Part shown: one piece after another, positions 48,101 to 63,100 of the stretch
Layout: each line of letters opens with the position of its first letter
Numbering within the stretch: the stretch's first letter is position 1
Assembly: GCA_964036195.1 (NCBI GenBank)
Contig: OZ038451.1
Coordinates: 31,699,927 to 31,763,926 of the forward strand
Direction: 5' to 3'
Source: Sphaerolaimus hirsutus
Taxonomy: Eukaryota > Nematoda > Chromadorea > Monhysterida > Sphaerolaimidae
Length of the DNA: 64,000 nucleotides
The notes under the pieces: model-generated
The model's database searches: none
What the model was told of the DNA's origin: nothing
Seen by the model: the letters and a program-made list of their open reading frames with translations, nothing else
Made by a program: the position numbers and the translations under genes

Positions 48101-51100
48101 GGAAAGGTGGTAGACATGCACCGTTGCGTAGCTGAGATTGTGCTGTATCAAAATCTACAAACGTTTTGGTGTCTTTGCCATAGCCACTTTATACCTAAGA
48201 AACAAAAACGTGAATAAATGTCAAATCTGGCCGATTGAACCACGATTCACGCCTTAACCATTATCGGGAAAGGTGGTAGACATGCACCGTTGCGTAGCTG
48301 AGATTGTGCTCTATCAAAATCTACAAATGTTTTGGTGTGTTTGCCATAGCCACTTTATACCTAAGAAACAAAAACGTGAATAAATGTCAAATCTGGCCGA
48401 TTGAACCACGATTCACGCCTTAACCATTCTTGGGAAAAGTGGTAGACATGCACCGTTGTGTAGCTGAGATTGTGCTCTATCAAAATCTACAAACGTTTTG
48501 GTGTGTTTGCCATAGCCACTTTATACCTAAGAAACAAAAATGTGAATAAATGTCAATTCTGGCCGATTGAATCTTGATTCATGCCTTAACCATTATTGGG
48601 GAATGGTGGTAGACATGCACCGTTGCGTAGCTGAGATTGTGCTCTATCACAATCTACAAATGTTTTGGTGTGTTTGCCATAGCCACTTTATACCTAAGAA
48701 ACAAAAGTGTGAATAAATGTCAATTCTGGCCGATTGAATCACAATTCACGCCTTAACCATTATTGGGAAAGGTGGTAGACATGCACCGTTTGTGTAGCTG
48801 AGATTGTGCTCCATCAAAATCTACAAACGTTTTGGTGTGTTTGCCATAGCCACTTTATACCTAAGAAACAAAAATGTGAATAAATGTCAAATCTGGCTGA
48901 TTGAACCACGATTCACGCCTTAACCATTTGTGGGAAAGGTGGTAGACATGCACCGTTGCGTAGCTGAGATTGTGCTCTATCAAAATCTACAAACGTTTTG
49001 GTGTGTTTGCCATAGCCACTTTATACCTAAGAAACAAAAACGTGAATAAATGTCAAATCTGGCCGATTGAACCACGATTCACGCCTTAACCATTCTTGGG
49101 AAAAGTGGTAGACATGCACCGTTGTGTAGCTGAGATTGTTCTCTATCAAAATCTACAAACGTTTTGGTGTGTTTGCCATTGCCACTTTATACCTAAGAAA
49201 CAAAAATGTGAATAAATGTCAATTCTGGCCGATTGAATCACGATTCATGCCTTAACCATTATTGGGGAATGGTGGTAGACATGCACTGTTGCGTAGCTGA
49301 GATTGTGCTCTATCACAATCTACAAATGTTTTGGTGTGTTTGCCATAGCCACTTTATACCTAAGAAACAAAAATGTGAATAAATGTCAATTCTGGCCGAT
49401 TGAATCACGATTCATGCCTTAACCATTATTGGGGAATGGTGGTAGACATGCACCGTTGTGTAGCTGAAATTGTGCTCTATCACAATCTACAAATGTTTTG
49501 GTGTGTTTGCCATAGCCACTTTATACCTAAGAAACAAAAGTGTGAATAAATGTCAATTCTGGCCGATTGAATCACAATTCACGCCTTAACCATTATTGGG
49601 AAAGGTGGTAGACATGCACCGTTGTGTAGCTGAGATTGTGCTCTATCAAAATCTACAAACGTTTTGGTGTGTTTGCTATAGCCACTTTATACCTAAGAAA
49701 CAAAAACGTGAATAAATGTCAAATTTGGCCAATTGAACCACGATTCACGCCTTAACCATTTGTGGGAAAGGTGGTAGACATGCACCGTTGCGTAGCTGAG
49801 ATTGTGCTCTATCAAAATCTACAAACGTTTTGGTGTCTTTGCCATAGCCACTTTATACCTAAGAAACAAAAACGTGAATAAATGTCAAATCTGGCCGATT
49901 GAACCACGATTCACGCCTTAACCATTATCGGGAAAGGTGGTAGACATGCACCGTTGCGTAGCTGAGATTGTGCTCTATCAAAATCTACAAATGTTTTGGT
50001 GTGTTTGCCATAGCCACTTTATACCTAAGAAACAAAAACGTGAATAAATGTCAAATCTGGCCGATTGAACCACGATTCACGCCTTAACCATTCTTGGGAA
50101 AAGTGGTAGACATGCACCGTTGTGTAGCTGAGATTGTGCTCTATCAAAATCTACAAACGTTTTGGTGTGTTTGCCATAGCCACTTTATACCTAAGAAACA
50201 AAAATGTGAATAAATGTCAATTCTGGCCGATTGAATCACGATTCATGCCTTAACCATTATTGGGGAATGGTGGTAGACATGCACCGTTGCGTAGCTGAAA
50301 TTGTGCTCTATCACAATCTACAAATGTTTTGGTGTGTTTGCCATAGCCACTTTATACCTAAGAAACAAAAACGTGAATAAATGTCAAATTTGGCCAATTG
50401 AACCACGATTCACGCCTTAACCATTTGTGGGAAAGGTGGTAGACATGCACCGTTGCGTAGCTGAGATTGTGCTCTATCAAAATCTACAAACGTTTTGGTG
50501 TCTTTGCCATAGCCACTTTATACCTAAGAAACAAAAACGTGAATAAATGTCAAATCTGGCCGATTGAACCACGATTCACGCCTTAACCATTATCGGGAAA
50601 GGTGGTAGACATGCACTGTTGCGTAGCTGAGATTGTGCTCTATCAAAATCTACAAATGTTTTGGTGTGTTTGCCATAGCCACTTTATACCTAAGAAACAA
50701 AAACGTGAATAAATGTCAAATCTGGCCGATTGAACCACGATTCACGCCTTAACCATTCTTGGGAAAAGTGGTAGACATGCACCGTTGTGTAGCTGAGATT
50801 GTGCTCTATCAAAATCTACAAACGTTTTGGTGTGTTTGCCATAGCCACTTTATACCTAAGAAACAAAAATGTGAATAAATGTCAATTCTGGCCGATTGAA
50901 TCACGATTCATGCCTTAACCATTATTGGGGAATGGTGGTAGACATGCACCGTTGCGTAGCTGAGATTGTGCTCTATCACAATCTACAAATGTTTTGGTGT
51001 GTTTGCCATAGCCACTTTATACCTAAGAAACAAAAGTGTGAATAAATGTCAATTCTGGCCGATTGAATCACAATTCACGCCTTAACCATTATTGGGAAAG

Positions 51101-54100
51101 GTGGTAGACATGCACCGTTGCGTAGCTGAGATTGTGCTCTATCAAAATCTACAAACGTTTTGGTGTGTTTGCTATAGCCACTTTATACCTAAGAAACAAA
51201 AACGTGAATAAATGTCAAATTTGGCCGATTGAACCACTATTCACGCCTTAACCATTTGTGGGAAAGGTGGTAGACATGCACCGTTGCGTAGCTGAGATTG
51301 TGCTCTATCAAAATCTACAAACGTTTTGGTGTCTTTGCCATAGCCACTTTATACCTAAGAAACAAAAATGTGAATAAACGTCAATTCTGGCCGATTGAAT
51401 CACGATTCATGCCTTAACCATTATTGGGGAATGGTGGTAGACATGCACCGTTGCGTAGCTGAGATTGTGCTCTATCACAATCTACAAATGTTTTGGTGTG
51501 TTTGCTATAGCCACTTTATACCTAAGAAACAAAAACGTGAATAAATGTCAAATTTGGCCGATTGAACCACGATTCACGCCTTAACCATTTGTGGGAAAGG
51601 TGGTAGACATGCACCGTTGCGTAGCTGAGATTGTGCTCTATCAAAATCTACAAACGTTTTGGTGTCTTTGCCATAGCCACTTTATACCTAAGAAACAAAA
51701 ACGTGAATAAATGTCAAATCTGGCCGATTGAACCACGATTCACGCCTTAACCATTATCGGGAAAGGTGGTAGACATGCACCGTTGCGTAGCTGAGATTGT
51801 GCTCTATCAAAATCTACAAACGTTTTGGTGTGTTTGCCATAGCCACTTTATACCTAAGAAACAAAAATGTGAATAAATGTCAATTCTGGCTGATTGAATC
51901 ACGATTCATGCCTTAACCATTATTGGGGAATGGTGGTAGACATGCACCATTGCGTAGCTGAGATTGTGCTCTATCACAATCTACAAATGTTTTGGTGTGT
52001 TTGCCATAGCCACTTTATACCTAAGAAACAAAAACGTGAATAAATGTCAAATCTGGCCGATTGAACCACGATTCACGCCTTAACCATTCTTGGGAAAAGT
52101 GGTAGACATGCACCGTTGTGTAGCTGAGATTGTGCTCTATCAAAATCTACAAACGTTTTGGTGTGTTTGCTATAGCCACTTTATACCTAAGAAACAAAAA
52201 TGTGAATAAACGTCAATTCTGGCCGATTGAACCAAGATTCACGCCTTAACCATTATCGGGAAAGGTGGTAGACATGCACCGTTGCGTAGCTGAGATTGTG
52301 CTCTATCACAATCTACAAATGTTTTGGTGTGTTTGCTATAGCCACTTTATACCTAAGAAACAAAAACGTGAATAAATGTCAAATTTGGCCAATTGAACCA
52401 CGATTCACGCCTTAACCATTTGTGGGAAAGGTGGTAGACATGCACCGTTGCGTAGCTGAGATTGTGCTCTATCAAAATCTACAAACGTTTTGGTGTCTTT
52501 GCCATAGCCACTTTATACCTAAGAAACAAAAACGTGAATAAATGTCAAATCTGGCCGATTGAACCACGATTCACGCCTTAACCATTATCGGGAAAGGTGG
52601 TAGACATGCACTGTTGCGTAGCTGAGATTGTGCTCTATCAAAATCTACAAACGTTTTGGTGTGTTTGCTATAGCCACTTTATACCTAAGAAACAAAAATG
52701 TGAATAAACGTCAATTCTGGCCGATTGAACCAAGATTCACGCCTTAACCATTATCGGGAAAGGTGGTAGACATGCACCATTGCGTAGCTGAGATTGTGCT
52801 CTATCACAATCTACAAATGTTTTGGTGTGTTTGCTATAGCCACTTTATACCTAAGAAACAAAAACGTGAATAAATGTCAAATTTGGCCGATTGAACCACG
52901 ATTCACGCCTTAACCATTTGTGGGAAAGGTGGTAGACATGCACCGTTGCGTAGCTGAGATTGTGCTCTATCAAAATCTACAAACGTTTTGGTGTCTTTGC
53001 CATAGCCACTTTATACCTAAGAAACAAAAACGTGAATAAATGTCAAATCTGGCCGATTGAACCACGATTCACGCCTTAACCATTATCGGGAAAGGTGGTA
53101 GACATGCACCGTTGCGTAGCTGAGATTGTGCTCTATCAAAATCTACAAACGTTTTGGTGTGTTTGCCATAGCCACTTTATACCTAAGAAACAAAAATGTG
53201 AATAAATGTCAATTCTGGCTGATTGAATCACGATTCATGCCTTAACCATTATTGGGGAATGGTGGTAGACATGCACCATTGCGTAGCTGAGATTGTGCTC
53301 TATCACAATCTACAAATGTTTTGGTGTGTTTGCCATAGCCACTTTATACCTAAGAAACAAAAACGTGAATAAATGTCAAATCTGGCCGATTGAACCACGA
53401 TTCACGCCTTAACCATTCTTGGGAAAAGTGGTAGACATGCACCGTTGTGTAGCTGAGATTGTGCTCTATCAAAATCTACAAACGTTTTGGTGTGTTTGCT
53501 ATAGCCACTTTATACCTAAGAAACAAAAATGTGAATAAACGTCAATTCTGGCCGATTGAACCAAGATTCACGCCTTAACCATTCTTGGGAAAAGTGGTAG
53601 ACATGCACCGTTGTGTAGCTGAGATTGTTCTCTATCAAAATCTACAAACGTTTTGGTGTGTTTGCTATAGCCACTTTATACCTAAGAAACAAAAACGTGA
53701 ATAAATGTCAAATCTGGCCGATTGAACCACGATTCACGCCTTAACCATTTGTGGGAAAGGTGGTAGACATGCACCGTTGCGTAGCTGAGATTGTGCTCTA
53801 TCAAAATCTACAAATGTTTTGGTGTGTTTGCCATAGCCACTTTATACCTAAGAAACAAAAACGTGAATAAATGTCAAATCTGGCCGATTGAACCACGATT
53901 CACGCCTTAACCATTCTTGGGAAAAGTGGTAGACATGCACCGTTGTGTAGCTGAGATTGTGCTCTATCAAAATCTACAAACGTTTTGGTGTGTTTGCCAT
54001 AGCCACTTTATACCTAAGAAACAAAAGTGTGAATAAATGTCAATTCTGGCCGATTGAATCACAATTCACGCCTTAACCATTATCGGGAAAGGTGGTAGAC

Positions 54101-57100
54101 ATGCACCGTTGCGTAGCTGAGATTATGCTCTATCAAAATCTACAAATGTTTTGGTGTGTTTGCCATAGCCACTTTATACCTAAGAAACAAAAACGTGAAT
54201 AAATGTCAAATCTGGCCGATTGAACCACGATTCACGCCTTGACCATTTGTGGGAAAGGTGGTAGACATGCACCGTTGCGTAGCTGAGATTGTGCTCTATC
54301 ACAATCTACAAATGTTTTGGTGTGTTTGCCATAGCCACTTTATACCTAAGAAACAAAAGTGTGAATAAATGTCAATTCTGGCCGATTGAATCACAATTCA
54401 CGCCTTAACCATTATTGGGAAAGGTGGTAGACATGCACCGTTGTGTAGCTGAGATTGTGCTCTATCAAAATCTACAAACGTTTTGGTGTGTTTGCTATAG
54501 CCACTTTATACCTAAGAAACAAAAACGCAAATAAATGTCAAATTTGGCCGATTGAACCACGATTCACGCCTTAACTATTTGTGGGAAAGGTGGTAGACAT
54601 GCACCGTTGCGTAGCTGAGATTGTGCTCTATCAAAATCTACAAACGTTTTGGTGTCTTTGCCATAGCCACTTTATACCTAAGAAACAAAAACGTGAATAA
54701 ATGTCAAATCTGGCCGATTGAACCACGATTCCCGCCTTAACCATTATCGGGAAAGGTGGTAGACATGCACCGTTGCGTAGCTGAGATTGTGCTCTATCAA
54801 AATCTACAAATGTTTTGGTGTGTTTGCCATAGCCACTTTATACCTAAGAAACAAAAACGTGAATAAATGTCAAATCTGGCCGATTGAACCACGATTCACG
54901 CCTTAACCATTCTTGGGAAAAGTGGTAGACATGCACCGTTGTGTAGCTGAGATTGTGCTCTATCAAAATCTACGAACGTTTTGGTGTGTTTGCCATAGCC
55001 ACTTTATACCTAAGAAACAAAAATGTGAATAAATGTCAATTCTGGCCGATTGAATCATGATTCATGCCTTAACCATTATTGGGGAATGGTGGTAGACATG
55101 CACCGTTGCGTAGCTGAGATTGTGCTCTATCACAATCTACAAATGTTTTGGTGTGTTTGCCATAGCCACTTTATACCTAAGAAACAAAAGTGTGAATAAA
55201 TGTCAAATATGGCCGATTGAACCACGATTCACGCCTTAACCATTATTGGGAAAGGTGGTAGACATGCACCGTTGTGTAGCTGAGATTCTGCTCCATCAAA
55301 ATCTACAAACGTTTTGGTGTGTTTGCCATAGCCACTTTATACCTAAGAAACAGAAACGTGAATAAATGTCAAATCTGGCCGATTGAACCACGATTCACGC
55401 CTTAACCATTTGTGGGAAAGGTGGTAGACATGCACCGTTGCGTAGCTGAGATTGTGCTCTATCAAAATCTACAAACGTTTTGGTGTGTTTGCCATAGCCA
55501 CTTTATTCCTAAGAAACAAAAGTGTGAATAAATGTCAATTCTAACCGATTGAATCACAATTCACGCCTTAACCATTATTGGGAAAGGTGGTAGACATGCA
55601 CCGTTGTGTAGCTGAGATTGTGCTCTATCAAAATCTACAAACGTTTTGGTGTGTTTGCCATAGCCACTTTATACCTAAGAAACAAAAGTGTGAATAAATG
55701 TCAATTCTGGCTGATTGAACCACGATTCACGCCTTAACTATTTGTGGGAAAGGTGGTAGACATGCACCGTTGCGTAGCTGAGATTGTGCTCTATCAAAAT
55801 CTACAAACGTTTTGGTGTCTTTGCCATAGCCACTTTATACCTAAGAAACAAAAACGTGAATAAATGTCAAATCTGGGCGATTGAACCACGATTCCCGCCT
55901 TAACCATTATCGGGAAAGGTGGTAGACATGCACCGTTGCGTAGCTGAGATTGTGCTCTATCAAAATCTACAAACGTTTTGGTGTGTTTGCTATAGCCACT
56001 TTATACCTAAGAAACAAAAACGCAAATAAATGTCAAATTTGGCCGATTGAACCACGATTCACGCCTTAACTATTTGTGGGAAAGGTGGTAGACACGCACC
56101 GTTGCGTAGCTGAGATTGTGCTCTATCAAAATCTACAAACGTTTTGGTGTCTTTGCCATAGCCACTTTATACCTAAGAAACAAAAACGTGAATAAATGTC
56201 AAATCTGGCCGATTGAATCACAATTCACGCCTTAACCATTATTGGGAAAGGTGGTAGACATGCACCGTTGTGTAGCTGAGATTGTGCTCTATCAAAATCT
56301 ACAAACGTTTTGGTGTGTTTGCTATAGCCACTTTATACCTAAGAAACAAAAACGTGAATAAATGTCAAATCTGGCCAATTGAACCACGATTCCCGCCTTA
56401 ACCATTATCGGGAAAGGTGGTAGACATGCACCGTTGCGTAGCTGAGATTGTGCTCTATCAAAATCTACAAATGTTTTGGTGTGTTTGCCATAGCCACTTT
56501 ATACCTAAGAAACAAAAACGTGAATAAATGTCAAATCTGGCCGATTGAACCACGATTCACGCCTTAACCATTCTTGGGAAAAGTGGTAGACATGCACCGT
56601 TGTGTAGCTGAGATTGTGCTCTATCAAAATCTACAAACGTTTTGGTGTGTTTGCCATAACCACTTTATACCTAAGAAACAAAAATGTGAATAAATGTCAA
56701 TTCTGGCCGATTGAATCATGATTCATGCCTTAACCATTATTGGGGAATGGTGGTAGACATGCACCGTTGCGTAGCTGAGATCGTGCTCTATCACAATCTA
56801 CAAATGTTTTGGTGTGTTTGCCATAGCCACTTTATACCTAAGAAACAAAAGTGTGAATAAATGTCAAATATGGCCGATTGAACCACGATTCACGCCTTAA
56901 CCATTATTGGGAAAGGTGGTAGACATGCACCGTTGTGTAGCTGAGATTCTGCTCTATCAAAATCTACAAACGTTTTGGTGTGTTTGCCATAGCCACTTTA
57001 TACCTAAGAAACAAAGGTGTGAATAAATGTCAATTCTGGTTGATTGAATCACAATTCACGCCTTAACCATTATTGGGAAAGGTGGTAGACATGCACCGTT

Positions 57101-60100
57101 GTGTAGCTGAGATTGTGCTCTATCAAAATCTACAAATGTTTTGGTGTGTTTGCCATAGCCACTTTATACCTAAGAAACAAAAATGTGAATAAATGTCAAT
57201 TCTGGCCGATTGAATCATGATTCATGCCTTAACCATTATTGGGGAATGGTGGTAGACATGCACCGTTGCGTAGCTGAGATTGTGCTCTATCACAATCTAC
57301 AAATGTTTTGGTGTGTTTGCCATAGCCACTTTATACCTAAGAAACAAAAGTGTGAATAAATGTCAAATATGGCCGATTGAACCACGATTCACGCCTTAAC
57401 CATTATTGGGAAAGGTGGTAGACATGCACCGTTGTGTAGCTGAGATTGTGCTCTATCAAAATCTACAAACGTTTTGGTGTCTTTGCCATAGCCACTTTAT
57501 ACCTAAGAAACAAAAGTGTGAATAAATGTCAAATATGGCCAATTGAACCACGATTCACGCCTTAACCATTATTGGGAAAGGTGGTAGACATGCACCGTTG
57601 TGTAGCTGAGATTGTGCTCTATCAAAATCTACAAATGTTTTGGTGTGTTTGCCATAGCCACTTTATACCTAAGAAACAAAAATGTGAATAAATGTCAATT
57701 CTGGCCGATTGAATCATGATTCATGCCTTAACCATTATTGGGGAATGGTGGTAGACATGCACCGTTGCGTAGCTGAGATTGTGCTCTATCACAATCTACA
57801 AATGTTTTGGTGTGTTTGCCATAGCCACTTTATACCTAAGAAACAAAAATGTGAATAAATGTCAATTCTGGCCGATTGAATCATGATTCATGCCTTAACC
57901 ATTATTGGGGAATGGTGGTAGACATGCACCGTTGCGTAGCTGAGATTGTGCTCTATCACAATCTACAAATGTTTTGGTGTGTTTGCCATAGCCACTTTAT
58001 ACCTAAGAAACAAAAGTGTGAATAAATGTCAAATATGGCCGATTGAACCACGATTCACGCCTTAACCATTATTGGGAAAGGTGGTAGACATGCACCGTTG
58101 TGTAGCTGAGATTGTGCTCTATCAAAATCTACAAACGTTTTGGTGTCTTTGACATAGCCACTTTATACCTAAGAAACAAAAACGTGAATAAATGTCAAAT
58201 CTGGCCAATTGAATCACAATTCACGCCTTAACCATTATTGGGAAAGGTGGTAGACATGCACCGTTGTGTAGCTGAGATTGTGCTCTATCAAAATCTACAA
58301 ACGTTTTGGTGTGTTTGCTATAGCCACTTTATACCTAAGAAACAAAAACGTGAATAAATGTCAAATCTGGCCGATTGAACCACGATTCCCGCCTTAACCA
58401 TTATCGGGAAAGGTGGTAGACATGCACCGTTGCGTAGCTGAGATTGTGCTCTATCAAAATCTACAAATGTTTTGGTGTGTTTGCCATAGCCACTTTATAC
58501 CTAAGAAACAAAAACGTGAATAAATGTCAAATCTGGCCGATTGAACCACGATTCACGCCTTAACCATTCTTGGGAAAAGTGGTAGACATGCACCGTTGTG
58601 TAGCTGAGATTGTGCTCTATCAAAATCTACAAACGTTTTGGTGTGTTTGCCATAACCACTTTATACCTAAGAAACAAAAATGTGAATAAATGTCAATTCT
58701 GGCCGATTGAATCATGATTCATGCCTTAACCATTATTGGGGAATGGTGGTAGACATGCACCGTTGCGTAGCTGAGATTGTGCTCTATCACAATCTACAAA
58801 TGTTTTGGTGTGTTTGCCATAGCCACTTTATACCTAAGAAACAAAAGTGTGAATAAATGTCAAATATGGCCGATTGAACCACGATTCACGCCTTAACCAT
58901 TATTGGGAAAGGTGGTAGACATGCACCGTTGTGTAGCTGAGATTCTGCTCTATCAAAATCTACAAACGTTTTGGTGTGTTTGCCATAGCCACTTTATACC
59001 TAAGAAACAAAGGTGTGAATAAATGTCAATTCTGGTTGATTGAATCACAATTCACGCCTTAACCATTATTGGGAAAGGTGGTAGACATGCACCGTTGTGT
59101 AGCTGAGATTGTGCTCTATCAAAATCTACAAATGTTTTGGTGTGTTTGCCATAGCCACTTTATACCTAAGAAACAAAAGTGTGAATAAATGTCAAATATG
59201 GCCGATTGAACCACGATTCACGCCTTAACCATTATTGGGGAATGGTGGTAGACATGCACCGTTGCGTAGCTGAGATTGTGCTCTATCACAATCTACAAAT
59301 GTTTTGGTGTGTTTGCCATAGCCACTTTATACCTAAGAAACAAAAGTGTGAATAAATGTCAAATATGGCCGATTGAACCACGATTCACGCCTTAACCATT
59401 ATTGGGAAAGGTGGTAGACATGCACCGTTGTGTAGCTGAGATTCTGCTCTATCAAAATCTACAAACGTTTTGGTGTGTTTGCCATAGCCACTTTATACCT
59501 AAGAAACAAAGGTGTGAATAAATGTCAATTCTGGTTGATTGAATCACAATTCACGCCTTAACCATTATTGGGAAAGGTGGTAGACATGCACCGTTGCGTA
59601 GCTGAGATTGTGCTCTATCAAAATCTACAAACGTTTTGGTGTGTTTGCCATAGCCACGTTATACCTAAGAAACAAAGGTGTGAATAAATGTCAATTCTGG
59701 TTGATTGAATCACAATTCACGCCTTAACCATTATTGGGAAAGGTGGTAGACATGCACCGTTGCGTAGCTGAGATTGTGCTCTATCAAAATCTACAAACGT
59801 TTTGGTGTGTTTGCCATAGCCACTTTATACCTAAGAAACAAAAACGTGAATAAATGTCAAATCTGGCCGATTGAACCACAATTCACGCCTTAACCATTCT
59901 TGGGAAAAGTGGTAGACATGCACCGTTGTGTAGCTGAGATTGTGCTCTATCAAAATCTACAAACGTTTTGGTGTGTTTGCCATAGCCACTTTATACCTAA
60001 GAAACAAAAACGTGAATAAATGTCAAATCTGGCCAATTGAACCACGATTCACGCCTTAACCATTTGTGGGAAAGGTGGTAGACATGCACCGTTGCGTAGC

Positions 60101-63100
60101 TGAGATTGTGCTCTATCAAAATCTACAAATGTTTTGGTGTGTTTGCCATAGCCACTTTATACCTAAGAAACAAAAACGTGAATAAATGTCAAATCTGGCC
60201 GATTGAACCACGATTCACGCCTTAACCATTTGTGGGAAAGGTGGTAGACATGCACCGTTGCGTAGCTGAGATTGTGCTCTATCAAAATCTACAAACGTTT
60301 TGGTGTGTTTGCCATAGCCACTTTATACCTAAGAAACAAAAGTGTGAATAAATGTCAATTCTGGCCGATTGAATCACAATTCACGCCTTAACCATTATTG
60401 GGAAAGGTGGTAGACATGCACCGTTGTGTAGCTGAGATTGTGCTCTATCAAAATCTACAAACGTTTTGGTGTGTTTGCCATAGCCACTTTATACCTAAGA
60501 AACAAAAACGTGAATAAATGTCAAATCTGGCCGATTGAACCACGATTCACGCCTTAACCATTCTTGGGAAAAGTGGTAGACATGCACCGTTGTGTAGCTG
60601 AAATTGTGCTCTATCAAAATCTACAAACGTTTTGGTGTGTTTGCCATAGCCACTTTAAACCTAAGAAACAAAAATGTAAATAAATGTCAATTCTGGCCGA
60701 TTGAATCACGATTCATGCATTAACCATTATTGGGGAATGGTGGTAGACATGCACTGTTGCGTAGCTGAGATTGCGCTCTATCACAATCTACAAATGTTTT
60801 GGTGTGTTTGCCATAGCCACTTTATACCTAAGAAACAAAGGTGTGAATAAATGTCAATTCTGGTTGATTGAATCACAATTCACGCCTTAACCATTATTGG
60901 GAAAGGTGGTAGACATGCACCGTTGTGTAGCTGAGATTGTGCTCTATCAAAATCTACAAACGTTTTGGTGTGTTTGCCATAGCCACTTTATACCTAAGAA
61001 ACAAAAACATGAATAAATGTCAAATCTGGCCGATTGAACCACGATTCATGCCTTAACCATTTGTGGGAATGGTGGTAGACATGCACCGTTGCGTAGCTGA
61101 GATTGTGCTCTATCACAATCTACAAATGTTTTGGTGTGTTTGCCATAGCCACTTTATACCTAAGAAACAAAAGTGTGAAAAAGTGTCAATTCTGGCCGAT
61201 TTAATCACAATTCACGCCTTAACCATTATTGGGAAAGGTGGTAGACATGCACCGTTGTGTAGCTGAGATTGTGCTCTATCAAAATCTACAAACGTTTTGG
61301 TGTGTTTGCCATAGCCACTTTATACCTAAGAAACAAAAATGTGAATAAATGTCAAATCTGGCCGATTGAACCACGATTCACGCCTTAACCATTTGTGGGA
61401 AAGGTGGTAGACATGCACCGTTGCGTAGCTGAGATTGTGCTCTATCAAAATCTACAAACGTTTTGGTGTGTTTGCCATAGCCACTTTATACCTAAGAAAC
61501 AAAAGTGTGAATAAATGTCAATTCTGGTTGATTGAATCACAATTCACGCCTTAACCATTATTGGGAAAGGTGGTAGACATGCACCGTTGTGTAGCTGAGA
61601 TTGTGCTCTATCAAAATCTACAAACGTTTTGGTGTGTTTGCCATAGCCACTTTATACCTAAGAAACAAAAACATGAATAAATGTCAAATCTGGCCGATTG
61701 AACCACGATTCATGCCTTAACCATTTGTGGGAATGGTGGTAGACATGCACCGTTGCGTAGCTGAGATTGTGCTCTATCACAATCTACAAATGTTTTGGTG
61801 TGTTTGCCATAGCCACTTTATACCTAAGAAACAAAAACATGAATAAATGTCAAATCTGGCCGATTGAACCACGATTCATGCCTTAACCATTTGTGGGAAT
61901 GGTGGTAGACATGCACCGTTGCGTAGCTGAGATTGTGCTCTATCACAATCTACAAATGTTTTGGTGTGTTTGCCATAGCCACTTTATACCTAAGAAACAA
62001 AAGTGTGAAAAAGTGTCAATTCTGGCCGATTTAATCACAATTCACGCCTTAACCATTATTGGGAAAGGTGGTAGACATGCACCGTTGTGTAGCTGAGATT
62101 GTGCTCTATCAAAATCTACAAACGTTTTGGTGTGTTTGCCATAGCCACTTTATACCTAAGAAACAAAAACATGAATAAATGTCAAATCTGGCCGATTGAA
62201 CCACGATTCATGCCTTAACCATTTGTGGGAATGGTGGTAGACATGCACCGTTGCGTAGCTGAGATTGTGCTCTATCACAATCTACAAATGTTTTGGTGTG
62301 TTTGCCATAGCCACTTTATACCTAAGAAACAAAAGTGTGAAAAAGTGTCAATTCTGGCCGATTTAATCACAATTCACGCCTTAACCATTATTGGGAAAGG
62401 TGGTAGACATGCACCGTTGTGTAGCTGAGATTGTGCTCTATCAAAATCTACAAACGTTTTGGTGTGTTTGCCATAGCCACTTTATACCTAAGAAACAAAA
62501 ATGTGAATAAATGTCAAATCTGGCCGATTGAACCACGATTCACGCCTTAACCATTTGTGGGAAAGGTGGTAGACATGCACCGTTGCGTAGCTGAGATTGT
62601 GCTCTATCAAAATCTACAAACGTTTTGGTGTGTTTGCCATAGCCACTTTATACCTAAGAAACAAAAGTGTGAATAAATGTCAATTCTGGCCGATTGAATC
62701 ACAATTCACGCCTTAACCATTATTGGGAAAGGTGGTAGACATGCACCGTTGTGTAGCTGAGATTGTGCTCTATCAAAATCTACAAACGTTTTGGTGTGTT
62801 TGCCATAGCCACTTTATACCTAAGAAACAAAAACGTGAATAAATGTCAAATCTGGCTGATTGAACCACGATTCAGGCCTTAACCATTTGTGGGAAAGGTG
62901 GTAGACATGCACCGTTGCGTAGCTGAGATTGTGCTCTATCAAAATCTACAAACGTTTTGGTGTGTTTGCCATAGCCACTTTATACCTAAGAAACAAAAAC
63001 GTGAATAAATGTCAAATCTGGCTGATTGAACCACGATTCACGCCTTAACCATTTGTGGGAAAGGTGGTAAACATGCACCGTTGCGTAGCTGAGATTGTGC